A stretch of 64,000 nucleotides of DNA from positions 1,984,001-2,048,000 of the forward strand of contig NZ_WWHU01000001.1 in the NCBI RefSeq assembly GCF_009862785.1, read 5' to 3'. The notes beneath the pieces are model-generated. The model made no database searches and was not told the origin of the DNA. It worked only from the letters and a program-made list of their open reading frames with translations. The DNA comes from Gordonia sp. SID5947 (lineage in GTDB: Bacteria > Actinomycetota > Actinomycetes > Mycobacteriales > Mycobacteriaceae). Position numbers and translations under genes: made by a program. Shown here one piece after another: positions 1 through 8,542 of the stretch (the first letter of the stretch is position 1; each line of letters begins with the position of its first letter).

Positions 1-119
1 GTGCCATCGGTCATCCGGAACACTGCGATCTGCCGTTCACCGACGGCATACGCGCGTCCCTCGCCCGGCAGCAGACCCTCCGAAGGGCCGACCACCACGC
101 CCATCTCGACCCGCGTCAT
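1..119 (-). CDS. nirD: Nitrite reductase [NAD(P)H] small subunit NirD, C-terminus beyond the edge
   Basis: Only the first 39 codons are inside the window. The protein begins MTRVEMGVVV and continues through VGERQIAVF, which fits the N-terminal strands of the Rieske-like NirD domain. Its ATG overlaps the nirB stop as ATGA (116-119), so the two are translationally coupled, as usual for nirBD. NirD partners NirB in reducing nitrite to ammonium in the cytoplasm. The identification rests mainly on position and on the short N-terminus; the Rieske-like core lies outside the window. Confidence 0.8.
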   Translation of the reverse strand, partial: MTRVEMGVVVGPSEGLLPGEGRAYAVGERQIAVFRMTDG

Positions 120-2596
120 CGGACCGGGACCTTCGGTAGCGGCAGCAACGGCAGCGACGACGCGAACTGGGCCGGCGACTTCGGTTCCTCGCGATCGAGC
201 CACGGGTCGACATAGCCGGCCACCGCCTCATCGATCCGCTCCTGCAGACCCGCCACCAGCCCGTCCCGGTCGTCGACCAGGATCGCGCGCAGCTCCTCGA
301 TGCCGATCCGCGGTACCCACGCGTAGGTTCGCTCCAACCATCTGCCTTGCTCGCGGTAGTACTGGATGAATATGCCGCACAGCCGGATCACCTCGGCCGC
401 CGACTCGACCGTCGCCAGGAGATCACCCTTGCGGATGTGTGCACCTGCCGCACCTCCGACGTAGATCTCCCAACGACCGTCCCCGACGGCAACCACCCCG
501 AAGTCCTTGCACAGCGCCTCGGCGCAGTTGCGCGGACATCCGGTGACGGCAAGTTTCAACTTGGCCGGCGACTCCAGTCCCTGATATCGCGTCTCGATGT
601 CGATGCCCAGCTGCGTCGAGTCACCCAGACCGAACCGGCAATAGTCCGTTCCCACACAGGTTTTGACTGTCCGGAACGACTTTCCATACGCATAACCCGA
701 CGGCATGTCCAGATCGTTCCAGACCTTCGGCAGGTCTTCCTTCTTCACTCCCAGAAGATCGATGCGCTGACCGCCGGTGGCCTTGATCATCGGGATCTCG
801 TACTTCTCGGCGACATCGGCGATGCGACGGAGCTGTTCCGGCGACGTCACGCCGCCACGCATCTGCGGGACCACGGAGAACGTACCGTCGCGTTGGATGT
901 TCGCGTGCACTCGATCGTTCACGAACAGGGCTCCGGGCTCCCGCTTCCAGTCGGCACCCCATATCACGCGCAGCAGCGACGCGAGCGGCATCTTCGCGGT
1001 TGCGTCCTCGCCGCCCGGTGCGAGTGCCGCGAAGACGTCGGTCACCGAGCGAAGGTTCTGCCGTTTGATCGTGTCGATGAGTTCCGGCTTGGTCAGCGGG
1101 ATGGCGGGTACGTACCAATCCGCCGACGCGTCGGCGGTGAGCGCGTCGCCGGCCGCGAACTCGACGATGTCGGCGACCAACGGCTTGCACGAACCGCAAC
1201 CCTTTCCGGCGCGTGTGGCCGCGCACACCTCGCTCACACTGGTGCATCCGCCACGCACACATCCGACGATGTCACCCTTGGTGACGCCGTTGCAGTTGCA
1301 GACCTGCACGTCGTCGGCGAGTTCGGCCGCACCGGTGGCCGCACTGGGCGTACCCATGTCGAACAGCATCGAGATGCGCTCATCGGGAAGCGGCACCTTC
1401 TCGTCGAACGCCTGCGTGAGAAAGTTGGCCTTCGAGATGTCGCCGAGCAGCATCGCGCCGATCAGTTTGTTGTCGCGTACCACCACACTCTTGTAGGTGC
1501 CGCTGCGTGGCTCGTAGAACTGGACGAACTCGTCGTCGTCTCGCTCAGGTCCCTTGACCCCCATGGCCGCGACATCGACTCCGGCGACCTTGAGCTTGGT
1601 GGTCAAGCGCGAACCATGGTATTCCGCATCGGGATTCGATCCCGTGATCACGTCTGCGAGCACCACCGCCTGCTCCCAGAGCGGCGCGACGAGTCCGTAC
1701 ACCTCGCTCCGATGCTGCGCACACTCCCCTACCGCGAAGATGAACCCCTCGTCTTCGCAACGCATCTGGTCATCGACCACGATCCCCCGCTCGACGACGA
1801 GTCCCGCACGCCGGGCCAGGTCCACATTCGGCCGGATACCCGCTGTCACCACGATCATGTCGGCGGGCAACGAGTCGTCGTCGGCGAAGCCGACACCGGC
1901 CACCGCCCCATCGTCGTTGCGCAGCACCGCGGTGGTCCGTTTTCCCGTGTGCACCCCCACACCGAGTTCTTCGATCTTGTTGCGCAACACCTTTCCGCCA
2001 CGCTCGTCGAGCTGCTGGTTCATCAGATGGCCAGGCGAGTGGACCACATCCACATCCACCCCCTGGGTCTTCAGACCGTAGGCCGCCTCCAGCCCCAGCA
2101 GGCCGCCACCGATCACCACCGCGCGCACGTCGTCACGGGCAGTCGCCATCTGGAGCATCCCGTTGGTGTCCTCGATGGTCCGGAACCCGAAGACGCCACG
2201 GGCCAGCCGGCCATCGGACTCCCGCAGCCCGTCCATGTTGGGAAAGAAGGTGTTGGAGCCGGTTGCGACGATCAGAACGTCGAAATCGATCACGCGACCG
2301 CTGGCGCAGGTCACCGTCTTGGCGAATCGGTCGATGGCGTCGGCACTGTCCCCGCTGTAGAGGGTCACGTCGTTTTCCCGGTACCACGCCATCGGGTTCA
2401 GCATCAGATCGTCGTCGTCGAGTGCGGTCTCGCCGGAGAGGACGTGGCTCAGCATGATGCGGTTGTAGTTGCCGTAGGGTTCGTCGCCGATCATCGTGAC
2501 GTCGAACAGGTCGGCACCCCCGCGGGCGAGGATCTCCTCGACGGTCCGTGCCCCGGCCATACCGTTACCGACCACCACGAGCTTGCGCCGCGCCAT
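116..2596 (-). CDS. nirB: Nitrite reductase [NAD(P)H] large subunit NirB
   Basis: The 826-aa protein reduces nitrite to ammonium with NAD(P)H in assimilation. It has the full NirB layout: an FAD motif GNGMAG (10-15), an NAD motif GGGLLGLEAA (about 163-172), a BFD-type [2Fe-2S] segment with Cys433, Cys435, Cys467 and Cys470, and a sulfite/nitrite reductase ferredoxin-like and sirohaem half. The sirohaem/[4Fe-4S] cysteines are present as C-x5-C (647, 653) and C-x3-C (687, 691). Length is typical of the family (about 830-850 aa). Its ATG overlaps the stop of the upstream small gene by 1 bp (TGATG), and nirD follows with an ATGA overlap, so the three genes form one operon. Confidence 0.97.
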   Translation of the reverse strand: MARRKLVVVGNGMAGARTVEEILARGGADLFDVTMIGDEPYGNYNRIMLSHVLSGETALDDDDLMLNPMAWYRENDVTLYSGDSADAIDRFAKTVTCASGRVIDFDVLIVATGSNTFFPNMDGLRESDGRLARGVFGFRTIEDTNGMLQMATARDDVRAVVIGGGLLGLEAAYGLKTQGVDVDVVHSPGHLMNQQLDERGGKVLRNKIEELGVGVHTGKRTTAVLRNDDGAVAGVGFADDDSLPADMIVVTAGIRPNVDLARRAGLVVERGIVVDDQMRCEDEGFIFAVGECAQHRSEVYGLVAPLWEQAVVLADVITGSNPDAEYHGSRLTTKLKVAGVDVAAMGVKGPERDDDEFVQFYEPRSGTYKSVVVRDNKLIGAMLLGDISKANFLTQAFDEKVPLPDERISMLFDMGTPSAATGAAELADDVQVCNCNGVTKGDIVGCVRGGCTSVSEVCAATRAGKGCGSCKPLVADIVEFAAGDALTADASADWYVPAIPLTKPELIDTIKRQNLRSVTDVFAALAPGGEDATAKMPLASLLRVIWGADWKREPGALFVNDRVHANIQRDGTFSVVPQMRGGVTSPEQLRRIADVAEKYEIPMIKATGGQRIDLLGVKKEDLPKVWNDLDMPSGYAYGKSFRTVKTCVGTDYCRFGLGDSTQLGIDIETRYQGLESPAKLKLAVTGCPRNCAEALCKDFGVVAVGDGRWEIYVGGAAGAHIRKGDLLATVESAAEVIRLCGIFIQYYREQGRWLERTYAWVPRIGIEELRAILVDDRDGLVAGLQERIDEAVAGYVDPWLDREEPKSPAQFASSLPLLPLPKVPVR

Positions 2597-2943
2597 CAGA
2601 AGACGACCATTCCGAAGTCGATGACGACCTCGCCGGACGCCCCTTCAGGGGCGGCCAACACCAGTTCCAGCGTCGAGTCGGGCTCGACATCCTCGACGAC
2701 CCGCAACGGCACGTTCACCGACGCCTTGGCCCCCATCGGAAAGATCCGCATCGGCTCGCCGTCGCGTGTCAGGGTGACGTAGATCAGGTCGTCGGAGCTG
2801 TTGCCGCCCCGAAAGTAGAGCGGCTGCGCTGTGAGCCCGGATGGCACCGCGAAGGTCAGCGACGGATCGATCGGCGCGGGCTTGGTGAGTCCGGTGCCGG
2901 TGAACGCGAAGACGCCTTGCAGGAACCGCGGTGTGCTGGACAT
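2596..2943 (-). CDS. Small conserved-looking protein, first gene of the nirBD operon
   Basis: This is a 115-aa soluble protein that I do not recognise. It begins MSSTPRFLQG and has alternating hydrophobic stretches suggesting a beta-rich fold, with no cysteines, membrane segment or signal peptide. The stop overlaps the nirB ATG by 1 bp, so the protein is probably made together with NirB and may support nitrite reductase assembly or electron supply (inference only). ATG at 2943 is preferred over an in-frame GTG at 2952, because a -10-like GATAGT lies 7 nt before the ATG and no Shine-Dalgarno is visible, suggesting a leaderless start. Confidence 0.7.
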   Translation of the reverse strand: MSSTPRFLQGVFAFTGTGLTKPAPIDPSLTFAVPSGLTAQPLYFRGGNSSDDLIYVTLTRDGEPMRIFPMGAKASVNVPLRVVEDVEPDSTLELVLAAPEGASGEVVIDFGMVVF

Positions 2944-2950
2944 AGCAGCC

Positions 2951-2993
2951 ACTATCGCGATCGCGCATGAATCATTGCTTGCCTCGGTGTTAC
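2951..2993 (-). promoter_or_regulatory. Possible nirBD operon promoter with a GlnR-like half-site pair
   Basis: On the minus strand GATAGT (2956-2951) sits 7 nt upstream of the first ATG. Further upstream is GTAAC-N6-GCAAG (2993-2978), which resembles the actinobacterial GlnR box (GTnAC-N6-GAAAC). GlnR is the known activator of nirBD in actinomycetes. The second half-site is imperfect, so this is a suggestion rather than a call. Confidence 0.3.
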
Positions 2994-3042
2994 GAGGCGA
3001 TTGTCAGGACCTCACCGGCGGACCCACCGCAGGTGATCTCGA

Positions 3043-4617
3043 TCAGCGCTTACGCCACCCCGCAGCGCCGACCATGTCGGCGACCTCCGTGTACTTGACA
3101 CGCGGCCGCCCCTGGACCAGCCCGCGACGACGCTCGCTGGCATCGATGGCTCGCATGCCGCGGTACCCGATCACCTGCCGTGAGCGTTTCCGCAGGAGAG
3201 CAGTGAACGCCTTGGGTCCGTGGGCGGTTCGGTCGAGGCGGTCGTCGGCCGCGTCCCGGATGAAGTCCTCGACCGTCGATTCGGCACACACCTTGTTGGT
3301 GCCGATGCCGCCGCTGGGACCGCGCTTCGCCCAGCCGAGGACGTAGACGCCCGGGATCACGTCCCCCTGATCGTCGAGCATCCGGCCGTCAGCGTTGGGA
3401 AAGACACCACGCTCGTGGTCGAAGGGCAGACCGGCGATCGGCGTCGACCGATAGCCGATGGATCGCACCATGAGATCGGCGGCCACGGTGTGCCTGGTGT
3501 CACCGGTCTGGACCGTCACGCCCTCGACGCGCTGCTCTCCGACGATTTCCTCCGGCGAGGTGTGGAAGAGGAACACGATACGACGCTTGGTCCGGTCGGC
3601 CGGCCGACGAAGATCTGGGACTTCCGCCGACGGATCGTCATGAACCACGATCTCGACGCCCGGAATGGTCGACAACGCACGATATTCCGCAGAGGTGTAC
3701 GCGGCATTCGCCTGATCGCGGCGACCAAGGATCACGACCTCGTGGATGTTCTGTTGCTCGAGGATTCGCAACGCACGGTCCGCTATGTCGGTGGTGGCGA
3801 GCGATTCCGGCGACGAGACCAGGATGCGCGCGACGTCGAGCGCGACGTTGCCGGTGCCGACCACCACCGCGCGTCCGGTGCCGTCGGCGGGAATCGGCGG
3901 CGCCTCCTTGCCGGGAACCGCGTTGTACCAGGCCACGAGATCGGTGGCCGACGTCGAGCCTGACAGATCCTCGCCGGGGATGCCGAGCCGCCGTGACTCG
4001 CTCGCACCGACCGCGTAGAACACCGCGTCGAAGTGTTCGGCCAACTCGGCCGGCGTGATCTGGCCGGGGTCGGTACCCACCTCGACATTGGTCGCCATGG
4101 TAACGCGCGGATCGCGGTAGAGCAGGTCAAACCCGCGCAGCACGCCCTTGGTGCCAGGGTGATCGGGCGCCACGCCCGCGCGGACCAGCCCGCCCGGCGT
4201 CGGCAGCTTGTCGATCACGGTCACCTGCGCCTCGGTACGGTCCAGGATGGTCCGCAAGGCGTATCCACCCGACGGACCGGTCCCGACCAGCGCAACTCGC
4301 AGTCCGGCAGGCAGTTTCGGGATCTCGGGATATGTCACCTGACCCCATCCCGAGGCGATGTCGGTGTTCTGCTTGTAGAAGTCCGCGTTGATGTCGATGA
4401 ACACCTTGTCGCGGGTGCCGAGTTTGTCCGCCGGATAGATGGCGTCCACGGGGCAAGCGTCCGCGCATGCGCCGCAGTCGATGCACGCCTCCGGATCGAT
4501 GTGCAGGATGTCGGAGCTGCCGAAACCGCGTTCCTCCGGCGTGGGGTGAATGCAGTTCACCGGACACACGGACACACATGCCGCGTCGCTGCAGCAGGAT
4601 TGGGTGATGACGAACAT
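3043..4617 (-). CDS. fprB: Ferredoxin-ferredoxin/NADP+ reductase fusion, FprB type
   Basis: The 524-aa fusion moves electrons between NADPH and an iron-sulfur centre. Residues 1-65 form a two-cluster ferredoxin with Cys8/9, 14, 18, 22 and the set Cys45, 48, 51, 55 followed by Pro. The rest is an adrenodoxin-reductase-like FNR: FAD motif VGTGPSGGYAL near residue 110, NADP motif VGTGNVALDVA near 250, and the C-terminal GWAKRGPSGGIGTNK segment. This matches M. tuberculosis FprB in architecture and length. Its ATG overlaps the stop of the diiron oxygenase gene by 1 bp, so it most likely feeds electrons to that oxygenase. Confidence 0.93.
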   Translation of the reverse strand: MFVITQSCCSDAACVSVCPVNCIHPTPEERGFGSSDILHIDPEACIDCGACADACPVDAIYPADKLGTRDKVFIDINADFYKQNTDIASGWGQVTYPEIPKLPAGLRVALVGTGPSGGYALRTILDRTEAQVTVIDKLPTPGGLVRAGVAPDHPGTKGVLRGFDLLYRDPRVTMATNVEVGTDPGQITPAELAEHFDAVFYAVGASESRRLGIPGEDLSGSTSATDLVAWYNAVPGKEAPPIPADGTGRAVVVGTGNVALDVARILVSSPESLATTDIADRALRILEQQNIHEVVILGRRDQANAAYTSAEYRALSTIPGVEIVVHDDPSAEVPDLRRPADRTKRRIVFLFHTSPEEIVGEQRVEGVTVQTGDTRHTVAADLMVRSIGYRSTPIAGLPFDHERGVFPNADGRMLDDQGDVIPGVYVLGWAKRGPSGGIGTNKVCAESTVEDFIRDAADDRLDRTAHGPKAFTALLRKRSRQVIGYRGMRAIDASERRRGLVQGRPRVKYTEVADMVGAAGWRKR

Positions 4618-5576
4618 CAGAGCATGTTCGCTTTGCGGTAGTAGTACATCGCCGGGCGGGTCAGCAGGCCGACCTCGTCGAGGAACTCCATCAGGTGCGC
4701 GCAGCTGCTGCGGATCATCGACTGGAAGTGCGAGTTCGAGTTCATCTCCGCGACAGCGCGATCGGCGTCGAGCCCGGCGTCGGCGAATGCCTTCTTCTGG
4801 ACCAGGCTGGAGACGATGAAGTAGGCGCCGAGCGATACGTACAGAGCGCTGAACTGACGTCGTGCCCAGCCGACGCCCTCCATGGACTCACGGACCTCTT
4901 CGCGCGCGAACTTCATGTGACGAGACTCTTCGAGCACGTGGATCTCGTTGACGGTCCGGATGAACGGCAGCACCCGGTCGTCGCGCATGCAGCCCCGCTG
5001 GAACACGTCTAGCACCTCTTCCGCGACGAGGATTCCCGCGTAGGCCACCTCGTTCTTGGCGGTGCGCTTGAAGAGTTTGCCCAGCCGGCCGACCTTCTTG
5101 GTCGGCTTGTACGAGGTACCGACCATCTTCTCGGACGCCTTGGCGAACATGATCGAGTGACGGCACTCGTCCGCGACCTCGACGAGGGCGAACTGGAACT
5201 CGGGGTTGTGGTAGTCGCCCAGATACTGATCCCGGATGACCATCTCCTGGAGGATCATCTCGAACCAGATGCCGATGTTCATGATCGACGCGAACTCGTG
5301 ACGGGTCACCGAGATGCGCTGCTCCTCGCTGAGCTCATCCCAGTACGCCGTCCCGTACAACGACGACCACTCCGGGCTGCAGCCGTACTTGGTGGGATCC
5401 ATCGGTGCCGACCAGTCGATCTCGGTCATGGCGTTCCGGGAGAGGCGAGCCGCCGAGGCCAGCAGGCGCTCGGAGACCTCGTTGGTGCCCTGATCACGCA
5501 TGCTCACGACGTTGTCCGGGCGAGCGGGTTCCGGCGTGCCGCCGTCGCTCTGCGTCCGTCCCATCGCTGTAGTCAT
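4617..5576 (-). CDS. AurF-like diiron oxygenase
   Basis: The 319-aa protein belongs to the p-aminobenzoate N-oxygenase (AurF)-like diiron family. Two ExxH iron-ligand motifs are visible (ECRH in the EVADECRHS helix and ESRH in VLEESRHMKF), with further carboxylate helices (FEMILQE, AEEVLD) typical of the four-helix iron site. The open frame extends upstream to 5804, but ATG at 5576 is chosen because GGAGG lies 9 nt before it and the extra N-terminus is not protein-like. It overlaps fprB by 1 bp, giving an oxygenase-plus-reductase operon; the M. tuberculosis relatives Rv0885 and FprB are also neighbours. The substrate is unknown. Confidence 0.85.
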   Translation of the reverse strand: MTTAMGRTQSDGGTPEPARPDNVVSMRDQGTNEVSERLLASAARLSRNAMTEIDWSAPMDPTKYGCSPEWSSLYGTAYWDELSEEQRISVTRHEFASIMNIGIWFEMILQEMVIRDQYLGDYHNPEFQFALVEVADECRHSIMFAKASEKMVGTSYKPTKKVGRLGKLFKRTAKNEVAYAGILVAEEVLDVFQRGCMRDDRVLPFIRTVNEIHVLEESRHMKFAREEVRESMEGVGWARRQFSALYVSLGAYFIVSSLVQKKAFADAGLDADRAVAEMNSNSHFQSMIRSSCAHLMEFLDEVGLLTRPAMYYYRKANML

Positions 5577-5601
5577 CGGATTCGACCTCCAGGTCGTCGG
5601 T

Positions 5602-5714
5602 GAACACTGTTCGTTCTTGACAATGAGCACTGTTATGACAATGCGTGTTGTCAAGATAGCATCGGGGTGTGAGGGAGTAAACAGGTTCGGGCCTATACTG
5701 ACCGGTAACTTACC
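5602..5714. promoter_or_regulatory. Cluster of palindromes in the divergent diiron oxygenase / SDR promoter region
   Basis: The 178-bp gap holds three palindromic sites: GAACA-C-TGTTC (5602-5612), TGACAA-N6-TTGTCA (5636-5653) and CGGTAA-C-TTACCG (5703-5715). There is also a partial direct repeat, with CACTGTT and TGACAATG each present twice. A -10-like TATACT lies at 5694-5699 for the rightward SDR and touches the third palindrome. Such sites are typical TetR/MarR-type operators; no regulator gene is adjacent. Confidence 0.5.
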
Positions 5715-5754
5715 GTCGAAATACCCTCTCAACTGGGCAAAGGCAGGAGAATAC

Positions 5755-6525
5755 ATGTCATCGATCTTCATTTCCGGCGGTGCGGCAGGTATCGGTCTGG
5801 CCACCGCGGAACGCTTCGACCGGGAGGGATGGACGGTCGGTGTCTACGACGTCTCGGACGAGGCGCTGTCGAAGGTGAAGGCGAATCATCCCGACTGGAT
5901 CGTCGGCAAGCTCGATGTCCGCGACCCCGACGAATGGGCCGAGGCGCTCGCCGATTTCACCTCGCACACCGGCGGACGTCTCGATGTGCTCGACAACAAC
6001 GCGGGCATCCTCGTCGAGGGGCCGCTGCACGAGATCTCCCCCGACGCGGTGCGACGTCAGATCGACATCGACGCCCTGGGCGTGGCGCTGGGCGCGCAGG
6101 CAGCGTTTCCGTACCTGAAGGCGACACCGGGTGCACATCTGGTCAACATCGCCTCGGCGTCGGCGATCTACGGGCAGCCCGGCATCGCCACCTACAGCGC
6201 CACCAAGTTCTTCGTCGGCGGGCTCACCGAGGCGTTGGAACTGGAATGGGAACACGACGACATCCGCGTCGTGGGCATCTGGCCACTGTGGGCGAAGACA
6301 GCCCTCGCCGACAACGACGCCAAGTCGACGAAGACCCTCGGCGTGCGGATCACCCCGGCGCAGGTCGCGGAAAAGGTCTGGGAGTCCGTGCATCCGACCC
6401 GACAGGACAAGCTCCTGCATCGCACCAGCTATTCGGTTGGGGCACAGACTCTCTTCCTCGGCAACGCCGCGAAGTTCATCCCGAACTTCCTCAACCGGGC
6501 AGTCAACAAGTTCATCGCCCAGTAG
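5755..6525 (+). CDS. Short-chain dehydrogenase/reductase
   Basis: The 256-aa classical SDR oxidoreductase is NAD(P)-dependent. It shows the cofactor loop GGAAGIG (8-14), NNAG (81-84), active-site Ser134/136, and Tyr147-x3-Lys151 (YSATK). ATG at 5755 is chosen because AGGAGA precedes it by 5 nt and the protein begins directly with the first beta strand. It is divergent from the diiron oxygenase-fprB operon, across shared palindromes, so a related substrate is plausible. Exact substrate is not predictable. Confidence 0.9.
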   Translation: MSSIFISGGAAGIGLATAERFDREGWTVGVYDVSDEALSKVKANHPDWIVGKLDVRDPDEWAEALADFTSHTGGRLDVLDNNAGILVEGPLHEISPDAVRRQIDIDALGVALGAQAAFPYLKATPGAHLVNIASASAIYGQPGIATYSATKFFVGGLTEALELEWEHDDIRVVGIWPLWAKTALADNDAKSTKTLGVRITPAQVAEKVWESVHPTRQDKLLHRTSYSVGAQTLFLGNAAKFIPNFLNRAVNKFIAQ

Positions 6526-6541
6526 GGCGCTTCACCACCGA

Positions 6542-6610
6542 CAGCCGCGACGGTTTCCGGCAGCCGCGACGGGTAAATGGGGTCGCGGCTGCAGGGAACC
6601 GTCGCGGCTG
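6542..6610. terminator. Nested double hairpin between convergent genes
   Basis: A 14-bp outer stem (6542-6555 with 6597-6610, CAGCCGCGACGGTT and its complement) encloses an 11-bp inner stem (6560-6570 with 6582-6592, GCAGCCGCGAC and its complement). It lies between the ends of a rightward SDR and the leftward channel gene, so it can serve as a bidirectional terminator. There is no T-run. Confidence 0.65.
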
Positions 6611-6638
6611 CGGGAGAAGGGGCGTGTGGGTGGGTGTG

Positions 6639-7265
6639 TCAGTTGCGGCGCCACAGTCCGCTCGGCGCCGTCGGCAGCCGTAGGCCGAACACCAGGCCGG
6701 TGATCCGCAGGCCGGTGGCCAACACGGTGCCGATCACCAGCCACACCCAGGTGGGCGCCGACGAATAGGTGGCACCGACGCCGACCACGCCGGCACCGAG
6801 GAGAGCGGGAACCGCGTAGAGGTCGGCGGGTTGCAGCAGGAGCGGGATCTCGTTGGCCAGCACATCACGCAGGATGCCGCCGCCGACAGCCGTCAGCAGA
6901 CCGACGAGGGTCGCGGCGAATGCGCTCGCGTGCTCATCGATCGCGATGGAGGCACCACTTGTGGCGAACAGGCCCATCCCGATCGCGTCGAGGAGCAGCA
7001 CGCTGCGACGCAACTCGGAGAACGCCGGGTGAAAGAAGAAGACCACGAGGCTGGCCACCACGGCGACGACGATGGGCGGCCAGTTCTGGACCGACGTCGG
7101 CGGGGTGATCCCCAGCAGGACGTCGCGGAGAATGCCGCCGCCGACCCCGGTCAGCGCACCGACGGTGAGAATGCCCCAGAGATCGAAATCCTTACGCACA
7201 CCCAGTAGTGCGCCGGAGGCGGCGAACACCACGATGCCGACGTCGTTGAGGATCTCTTGCAGCAC
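6639..7265 (-). CDS. TRIC-type cation channel family membrane protein (YadS/UPF0126-like)
   Basis: The 208-aa protein has two repeated halves of about three transmembrane helices each. Each half carries the family signature GGGILRD (in GVGGGILRDVLLG and AVGGGILRDVLANE). Prokaryotic TRIC proteins form trimeric cation channels, mainly for potassium. GTG at 7265 starts the first helix (MLQEILNDVGI). It lies downstream of rpmF on the same strand, but a strong terminator hairpin separates the two, so it probably has its own promoter. Confidence 0.9.
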   Translation of the reverse strand: MLQEILNDVGIVVFAASGALLGVRKDFDLWGILTVGALTGVGGGILRDVLLGITPPTSVQNWPPIVVAVVASLVVFFFHPAFSELRRSVLLLDAIGMGLFATSGASIAIDEHASAFAATLVGLLTAVGGGILRDVLANEIPLLLQPADLYAVPALLGAGVVGVGATYSSAPTWVWLVIGTVLATGLRITGLVFGLRLPTAPSGLWRRN

Positions 7266-7297
7266 CCGATCATCGTGTCAGCAGCCGGTGAGCACAA

Positions 7298-7331
7298 CAA
7301 CGACCGCCCCGGCAGGCCGGGGCGGTCGTTG
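7298..7331 (-). terminator. Strong hairpin terminator downstream of rpmF
   Basis: A perfect 15-bp GC-rich stem (CAACGACCGCCCCGG, 7298-7312, with its complement at 7317-7331) closes a 4-nt CAGG loop. It lies 48 bp after the rpmF stop and before the start of the downstream TRIC gene. Confidence 0.8.
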
Positions 7332-7379
7332 TGAAAGTATTCGCAGCTTCGACGTGACGCCGAAGTCAGCGGAATGCGC

Positions 7380-7553
7380 TCAGCGGCGATCCAGGTCGAT
7401 GATGCCGGCCTTGGCGGCCTTCACGAGGCGACGCGGAATACGCTGTGCGACGCCGTTCACCTTCACCTCTTGCAATGCCGGGTTGTCCGCTTTCCACTGC
7501 GAACGACGGCTGCGGGTGTTCGCCCGCGACATCCGGCGCTTGGGTACAGCCAT
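7380..7553 (-). CDS. rpmF: 50S ribosomal protein L32
   Basis: The 57-aa basic protein begins [20 protein letters not shown], the invariant L32 start, and ends AGIIDLDRR. It is a component of the large ribosomal subunit. It has no cysteines, so it is the zinc-free form; the M. tuberculosis RpmF is also cysteine-free as I recall it. A GAAGGG-like Shine-Dalgarno (complement of 7560-7566) precedes the ATG. A strong terminator follows. Confidence 0.96.
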   Translation of the reverse strand: MAVPKRRMSRANTRSRRSQWKADNPALQEVKVNGVAQRIPRRLVKAAKAGIIDLDRR

Positions 7554-7727
7554 GGTTGAGCCCTTCTCCTACGTGCGAGTCTGTGGGGACCGCCCGGCAT
7601 GGTGCCGGTAGGTCCCGTCGATCCGTGCGCCCGGACTGTCACAGCTTCGAGCCGGTCAGGCGCGGCACACAACCAGACCAGACTACCGGGCCGTGGCCCA
7701 AGCTCCAAAACGTCGCCCCGTCCGGTC

Positions 7728-8432
7728 CTACGACGACGTGGCGACTGCTCCGGCGATGAGCACGATCAGCATGATGAGCAGGAAGATCACCACCAGGGCG
7801 ATGGAGATCCAACCGAGGATCAGGCCCGCCTTCGCCATGCCTTCGCCGTCCTGGGCTCCCGCCGAGGCCTCGATCTCGTCGCGCGCCGAGTTGCCCAGGA
7901 TCACCGCCACCACACCCAGCACGCCGGGACAGACGAGGAATGACCCGATGCCGCAGATGAGGGCCGCTATCGCTTTTCCGTTGGTCTGACGCACTCCCGG
8001 GTAGCCCGCGCCATACGGCGCGCCGTAGTACGGCGCCGCCCCGTACTGAGGCGCCCCATACTGTGATGCCGAGCTGTATTGCGGTGCCGAGCCATACTGG
8101 GGCGCCGAGCCGTACTGGGGTGCCGAGCCGTACTGGGGCGCCGAGCCGAACTGAGGGCCGACGCCCTGGTGCGGAGCAGCCTGCGACCCCGTGCCGTACT
8201 GGGGACCCGCACCATAGTCGGGAGCCGAGCCGTAGTGTTGCCAGCCCTCGTACTGCTGTCCGGCATCGCCCGGAGCAGTGGGGTGATCGGACGCCTGCGA
8301 GTCGAGGTGGGCCGTCGGGTGCTGTTGCTGCGCGTCGTCGGCACCCCTCGGCTGATCGGCCACCGGCTCGGTCTGGTCATCGGCCGCGCGCTGGTCCTGT
8401 GGATTCTGCGGGCCGTCGGTCGGATTCGTCAT
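7728..8432 (-). CDS. DUF4190-type membrane protein with a Pro/Gln/Tyr-rich repeat N-terminus
   Basis: The 234-aa protein starts at ATG 8432, preceded by AAAGGA. The first ~150 residues are low complexity: a polar D/Q/P-rich region and then a run of PQYGSA hexapeptides (8041-8158 in DNA). The C-terminal ~85 residues hold two transmembrane helices typical of DUF4190 (IAALICGIGSFLVCPGVLG and LGWISIALVVIFLLIM). This domain plan is common in actinobacterial envelope proteins of unknown function. The repeat tract probably stays cytoplasmic (inference). Confidence 0.8.
   Translation of the reverse strand: MTNPTDGPQNPQDQRAADDQTEPVADQPRGADDAQQQHPTAHLDSQASDHPTAPGDAGQQYEGWQHYGSAPDYGAGPQYGTGSQAAPHQGVGPQFGSAPQYGSAPQYGSAPQYGSAPQYSSASQYGAPQYGAAPYYGAPYGAGYPGVRQTNGKAIAALICGIGSFLVCPGVLGVVAVILGNSARDEIEASAGAQDGEGMAKAGLILGWISIALVVIFLLIMLIVLIAGAVATSS
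8041..8158. repeat. 18-bp coding tandem repeat (PQYGSA units)
   Basis: About six imperfect copies of an 18-bp unit (GCCGAGCCGTACTGGGGC-like) lie inside the DUF4190 gene and keep frame. The units differ mainly at third positions. Confidence 0.8.
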
Positions 8433-8542
8433 CGAAAGGTCCTTTCCACGGCACCCAGCGTATGCGACCGGTCCGCCGACGGGCCCGCGTCGACGGCCGA
8501 CGCGGATCCGACGCCCGCGAACGGCCCGCCGCGCGAGGTGCA

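Noticed and set aside
347..2782. An 811-codon open frame antisense to nirB
   Set aside because: It mirrors the codon pattern of nirB. The composition is Arg/His/Val/Gly-rich with no domain. Long antisense frames are normal at this GC content.
8041..8158. CRISPR-like repeat array
   Set aside because: The 18-bp units have no spacers and encode PQYGSA in frame, so this is a coding tandem repeat.
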